From: Frigoribacterium sp. PhB24
GTDB lineage: Bacteria; Actinomycetota; Actinomycetes; Actinomycetales; Microbacteriaceae
DNA: 64,000 nt
Assembly: GCF_003755185.1 (NCBI RefSeq)
Contig: NZ_RKIC01000009.1
Span: forward strand, 310,001-374,000
Direction: 5' to 3'
The position numbers and the translations under genes are program-made. Below are positions 57,812-64,000 of this stretch, piece by piece (positions within the stretch are counted from its first letter, which is position 1; each line of letters opens with the position of its first letter). The notes under the pieces are model-generated. The model had not been told where the DNA came from. It saw only the letters and a program-made list of their open reading frames with translations, and searched no databases.

Positions 57812-59044
57812 TCAGAGCCCGGCGGCGGCCCGGAGGGCGTCGACGCGGTCGAGCGCCTCCCAGGTGAAGTCGGGCAGATCACGACCGAAGTGGCCGTAGG
57901 TCGACGTCGCCGAGTAGATCGGTCGGAGGAGGTCGAGGTCGCGGATGATGGCCGCCGGGCGGAGGTCGAACACCGTTTCGATGGCGGCTGTGATGGCGTC
58001 GTCGCCGACGTGCCCCGTGCCGAAGGTCTCGACGTAGAGGCCGACGGGCGCGGCCCGCCCGATGGCGTAGGCGACCTGGAGTTCGAGTCGGTCGGCGAGC
58101 CCGGCGGCGACGGCGTTCTTGGCCACCCAGCGCATGGCGTACGCGGCGGAGCGGTCGACCTTCGAGGGGTCCTTGCCCGAGAACGCGCCCCCACCGTGAC
58201 GGCTCGCGCCGCCGTAGGTGTCGACGATGATCTTTCGGCCGGTCAGACCGGCGTCACCCTGGGGCCCACCGATCTCGAATCGGCCCGTCGGGTTGATGAT
58301 GAACCGGGTGTGGGTGGACGACAGGCCCGCCTCGTCGAGGATGGGTCGGATGACGTGCTCGATGACGTCGGACTCGAGCTGCTCGCTCGAGACGGCGGGC
58401 GAGTGCTGCGTGGACAGGACGACGGTGTCGACCGTTTTGGGCACGACTCCGTCGTAGCCGACCGTCACCTGCGTCTTGCCGTCGGGTCGCAGGTAGTCGA
58501 GGGTGCCCGACTTGCGCACGGCCGCCAGGCGCTCGGCCAGGCGGTGCGCGAGCCAGACGGGGAGCGGCATGTACTGGGGAGTCTCGTTGGTGGCATAGCC
58601 GAACATGATGCCCTGGTCGCCCGCGCCCTGTCGGTTCAGCAGGTCGTCGTCGCCTCCGCGCGCCTCGAGTGCCGTGTCGACGCCCTGGGCGATGTCGGGA
58701 GACTGCGACCCGATCGACACCTCGACACCGCACGTGCGGCCGTCGAAGCTCACCGCCGACGAGTCGTACCCGATACCGACGATGAGGTCGCGCACGATCG
58801 TGGGGATGTCGACGTAGCCCTTGGTGGTGACCTCGCCCGCGACGTGGACGAGACCCGTCGTGACCATCGTCTCGACCGCGACGCGACTGGCGGGGTCGAC
58901 GGCGAGCAGCGCGTCGAGGATGCCGTCCGAGATCTGGTCGCAGATCTTGTCGGGGTGGCCCTCGGTGACCGACTCGGACGTGAACAATCGCAGGGAGGTC
59001 GGTGGCGTCGTGGCGGTGTCGCTCGTCGTGTCGGTCAGGGTCAC
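57812..59044 (-). CDS. metK: S-adenosylmethionine synthetase
   Basis: Makes SAM from methionine and ATP. 410 residues. [12 protein letters not shown] (about 28-39), [12 protein letters not shown] (about 140-151) and the late [14 protein letters not shown] loop are all complete. GTG start. A large hairpin separates it from rpoZ. In many actinobacteria coaBC lies between rpoZ and metK; only 121 nt lie there now. No known SAM riboswitch core was recognised upstream. Confidence 0.97.
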   Translation of the reverse strand: MTLTDTTSDTATTPPTSLRLFTSESVTEGHPDKICDQISDGILDALLAVDPASRVAVETMVTTGLVHVAGEVTTKGYVDIPTIVRDLIVGIGYDSSAVSFDGRTCGVEVSIGSQSPDIAQGVDTALEARGGDDDLLNRQGAGDQGIMFGYATNETPQYMPLPVWLAHRLAERLAAVRKSGTLDYLRPDGKTQVTVGYDGVVPKTVDTVVLSTQHSPAVSSEQLESDVIEHVIRPILDEAGLSSTHTRFIINPTGRFEIGGPQGDAGLTGRKIIVDTYGGASRHGGGAFSGKDPSKVDRSAAYAMRWVAKNAVAAGLADRLELQVAYAIGRAAPVGLYVETFGTGHVGDDAITAAIETVFDLRPAAIIRDLDLLRPIYSATSTYGHFGRDLPDFTWEALDRVDALRAAAGL

Positions 59045-59080
59045 GGTGTTCCTCTGGGTGTCGTTCGGGGGTGCGGACGC

Positions 59081-59118
59081 GATGAGGCCCCGCGGGATGG
59101 ACTCCCGGGGGCCTCGTC
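59081..59118 (-). terminator. Hairpin between rpoZ and metK
   Basis: Arms GAGGCCCC (59084-59091) and 59108-59115 pair fully, extended outward by GA/TC with one wobble, and inward by GGGA/TCCC around a TGGAC loop. It is 48 nt after rpoZ and 37 nt before metK. Probable terminator or attenuator; metK would then need a promoter within this hairpin region or rely on read-through. Confidence 0.6.
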
Positions 59119-59165
59119 AGATGATATGACCGACCACCGTCAGAGGGGCTGGTCGTGTCGCCTCG

Positions 59166-59432
59166 CTACTCGGCAGGAGTCGCGAGCGGCTTCACCTCGA
59201 GCTTGTCCTCGTTGATCTCGTGCATGGCGACCGAGAGGGGCTTGTCGTCGATCGAGCTGTCGACGAGGGGGCCCACGTTGTCGAACAGGCTGCCCTCGTG
59301 CAGGTCGGCGTAGTAGTCGTTGATCTGGCGGGCGCGCTTGGAGGCGAAGATGACGAGCGCGTACTTCGACTCGACCTTCGACAGCAGCTCGTCGATGGGG
59401 GGATCGATGATGCCCTGGTTCTTGTCGGCCAT
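59166..59432 (-). CDS. rpoZ: RNA polymerase omega subunit
   Basis: 88 residues, assembly and stability subunit of RNA polymerase. [20 protein letters not shown] and [13 protein letters not shown] are the conserved helices; C-terminal PLSVAMHEI is also family-typical. ATG at 59432; the longer frame overlaps gmk. Follows gmk by 77 nt, as in most bacteria. Confidence 0.95.
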   Translation of the reverse strand: MADKNQGIIDPPIDELLSKVESKYALVIFASKRARQINDYYADLHEGSLFDNVGPLVDSSIDDKPLSVAMHEINEDKLEVKPLATPAE

Positions 59433-59509
59433 TGGTTGCTCCTCGTGTCGATGGGGGTCGGTGCCTACACCGCTCGGGACGAGCGTGGGCACCAAGATCG
59501 GGGCGCGGG

Positions 59510-60424
59510 TCACGCGCGGGTGCGACCCGGTTCGGGCGCAGTCATCAATTCTACGACCTCACGGGCCGCTTCGGCCACGTCGTGGTTCACGACACGCGCG
59601 TCGAACTCGTCCTGGGCGGCCAGTTCGACCTTCGCGGTCTCGAGTCGCCGCTGCTGTTCGGTGGCGTCCTCGGTGCCCCGACCGATGAGCCGACGGACCA
59701 GTTCGTCCCAGGTCGGGGGCAGCAGGAAGACCAGTACGGCCTCGGGCATCGCGGCCCGGACGAGTCGGGCTCCCTGCAGGTCGATCTCGAGCAGCACGCT
59801 GCGGCCCTCGTTCAATGCGGCGTCCAACGGGGGGCGGGGCGTGCCGTAGCGGTACGAGTTGTGCACCGTGGCGTACTCGAGCAGTTCGCGGTCGCGGATC
59901 ATCCGGTCGAACTCCGCGTCGTCCACGAAGTAGTAGTGGACCCCGTCGACCTCGCCGGGCCGTGGGGCACGGGTCGTCGCCGACACGCTGAGGTGCACGT
60001 CGGGGTAGTTCTCGCGGATGTAGGTCGAGACGGTGCCCTTGCCCACGGCCGTGGGGCCCGCCAGGACGACGAGTCGGGATCGGAGCCGCCCCTTGGCCTC
60101 GCGCGCGGCCAGCCAGTCGCCGAGGAGGCGACGTTGCCTGACGCCGAGCCCGCCGACCCGCTTGGACTCGGCGATGCCGAGCTCGGTCATGATCCGTGCC
60201 ACGCGGGTCGGCCCGATACCCGGGATGCTCGTGAGCAGTTCGCGAACCCTCAGTGACCCCTCGGGGCTCGTGGGTTCGCCGGCCCATGCGGCCTCGGCGA
60301 CGTCGAGTGCACTGCGGGTCCGCGCAGCGACGGCGTTCTTGACGGCGGCGCGACCACGTCGCGCCGCCACGGCGGCTCGGGCCGCCGCGGCTCGGTCGAC
60401 GGGAGGCGGGGTCAGACGAGGCAC
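59510..60424 (-). CDS. gmk: Fusion of mIHF-type DNA-binding domain and guanylate kinase
   Basis: 304 residues, against about 200 for ordinary Gmk. Residues 117-297 are a complete guanylate kinase (GMP to GDP): Walker [10 protein letters not shown] at 123-131, [11 protein letters not shown] at 148-158 and LLEIDLQGA near 211-219. Residues 1-106 match the mycobacterial integration host factor: [19 protein letters not shown], then [18 protein letters not shown] and [10 protein letters not shown], the mIHF core including its helix-two turns-helix. Other actinobacteria encode mihF and gmk as separate neighbours, so this is a fusion with no stop or start between. GTG start overlaps the pyrF end by 13 nt. 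Confidence 0.93.
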   Translation of the reverse strand: MPRLTPPPVDRAAAARAAVAARRGRAAVKNAVAARTRSALDVAEAAWAGEPTSPEGSLRVRELLTSIPGIGPTRVARIMTELGIAESKRVGGLGVRQRRLLGDWLAAREAKGRLRSRLVVLAGPTAVGKGTVSTYIRENYPDVHLSVSATTRAPRPGEVDGVHYYFVDDAEFDRMIRDRELLEYATVHNSYRYGTPRPPLDAALNEGRSVLLEIDLQGARLVRAAMPEAVLVFLLPPTWDELVRRLIGRGTEDATEQQRRLETAKVELAAQDEFDARVVNHDVAEAAREVVELMTAPEPGRTRA

Positions 60425-61262
60425 GAACGCACCTCGTCGGCATCACGACGGACCGCGTCGGCGAAGCCTGCCGGACCCGCCGAGAGGAGGGCACGGGAGG
60501 CAGAGACCAGCACCGCTCCGGCGGCGGGGCCGAAGAGTCGGGGCAGGTCGGTGTACGTCGCGCCCTGGTGGCCGAACCCCGGGGCGAGTACCGGTGTCGT
60601 CGTGAGCCGCGCGGCGTCGATGCCGTAGTCGTCGAGGTCGACGGTCGCGCCGAGCACGAGGCCGACGCTGCCGAACGAGGCGTCGCCCGCCGTCTGGTTG
60701 TCATGGAGCACGTCATCGACGATACCGCTCGCGACGGTGCCCTCCGCGCCGTGGACGTCGGTCCGCACGGCCGTCTGGGTCGCCAGCGCCTCGGCGTTGG
60801 ACGTCGCGGCGAGCACGAAGACGCCGGCGCCGACGGCCCGTGCCCGTGTCACCAGGCCGCCCATGGAGTCGAAGCCGAGATAGGGAGAGACGGTCAGGGC
60901 GTCGACCCGCAACGGCGACGAACCGTCGAACCAGGCGTCGCCGTAGCCGTCCATCGTTGAGCCGATGTCGCCCCGTTTCGCGTCGCCGATCTGTAGCAGG
61001 CCCCGCTCGCGTCCGGCCTCGAGGACGTCCTCGAGGGCCGCGAATCCCGCCGAGCCCCAGCGCTCGAAGAACGCGACCTGCGGTTTGACGATCGTCGCCG
61101 AGCCGACCAGGCCGTCGACGACGCGCAGGCCGAACTCGCGCACACCCGAGGCGTCGACCGGGAGGCCCCACAGGTCGAGGAGGTGGGGATGGGGATCGAT
61201 GCCGACGCAGAGGGGTCCGGTCGCGGCGAACGCCGCAGCGAGCCGGTCCCCGAACGACGAGG

Positions 61263-61266
<4 letters not shown>
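60412..61266 (-). CDS. pyrF: Orotidine 5'-phosphate decarboxylase (subfamily 2)
   Basis: Last step of UMP synthesis. 284 residues, the longer subfamily found in actinobacteria and myxobacteria. [11 protein letters not shown] (about 18-28) and [13 protein letters not shown] (about 97-109), the catalytic Asp-Lys-Asp array, are intact; a late GFGHQGAT gives the phosphate loop. GTG start overlaps the carB stop (GTGA). Next gene is the mIHF-gmk fusion. Confidence 0.95.

Positions 61267-64000
<2,734 letters not shown>

Noticed and set aside
59045-59165. SAM riboswitch upstream of metK
   Set aside because: Only one simple hairpin is present; no multi-helix core or conserved SAM-binding nucleotides were recognised.

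Overview
The window is chromosomal housekeeping DNA from a high-GC actinobacterium, most probably a member of the Microbacteriaceae (Micrococcales). Evidence is the GC-rich codon use, many GTG starts, the actinobacterial marker genes (rbpA, whiA, opcA, a mycobacterial-type IHF domain, an ANTAR response regulator, subfamily-2 pyrF, helicase-dead priA) and a gene order that follows two well-known actinobacterial synteny blocks. The genus cannot be fixed from sequence reading alone. No phage, transposase, CRISPR array, rRNA or restriction system is visible.

Layout. 1-455 is the 5' part of heme O synthase (ctaB), divergent from a plus-strand carbon block at 740-8964: tkt, tal, pgi, zwf, opcA, pgl (pentose phosphate pathway plus entry to glycolysis). 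Facing it on the minus strand are gap-pgk-tpiA (lower glycolysis), then secG-rbpA. Upstream of gap lies uvrA-uvrC-rapZ-whiA, then coaE-uvrB-SDR. rpsA follows at 23627-25075. Between rpsA and polA sits the most accessory-looking part: a DUF885 protein and a mannitol-type PTS operon (deoR regulator, separate EIIC, EIIB and EIIA, and its own HPr) with a readable promoter and a pair of direct repeats. Then come polA, a plus-strand hotdog thioesterase, an ANTAR regulator, tRNA-Leu(CAA), a cold-shock protein and a hypothetical membrane protein.

From 35994 to the right edge almost everything is on the minus strand: gltB-gltD, pyk, then (in transcription order) hisG-hisF-hisI-trpE-two membrane proteins-trpC-trpB-trpA-lgt, preceded by carB-pyrF-gmk-rpoZ-metK-priA-fmt-rsmB-rpe-hisE. 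Start/stop overlaps of 1-13 nt or gaps of a few nt are the rule here, so translational coupling is likely throughout. carB runs off the right edge.

How the genes work together: Zwf (with OpcA), Pgl, Tkt, Tal and Rpe give an oxidative and non-oxidative pentose phosphate pathway (no gnd or rpi in the window). Pgi, TpiA, Gap, Pgk and Pyk cover much of glycolysis. HisG/E/I/F and TrpE/C/B/A supply parts of histidine and tryptophan synthesis. UvrA/B/C and PolA form an excision-repair set. CarB and PyrF belong to pyrimidine synthesis.

Main points for a second look: guanylate kinase carries an N-terminal mIHF-type domain, so mihF and gmk appear fused. Two genes I expected from the conserved order are missing: yvcK between rapZ and whiA, and coaBC between rpoZ and metK. 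The PTS operon interrupts the polA-rpsA block and has an 11-bp direct repeat, 41 bp apart, straddling its promoter. No clearly new defence or mobile system was found.
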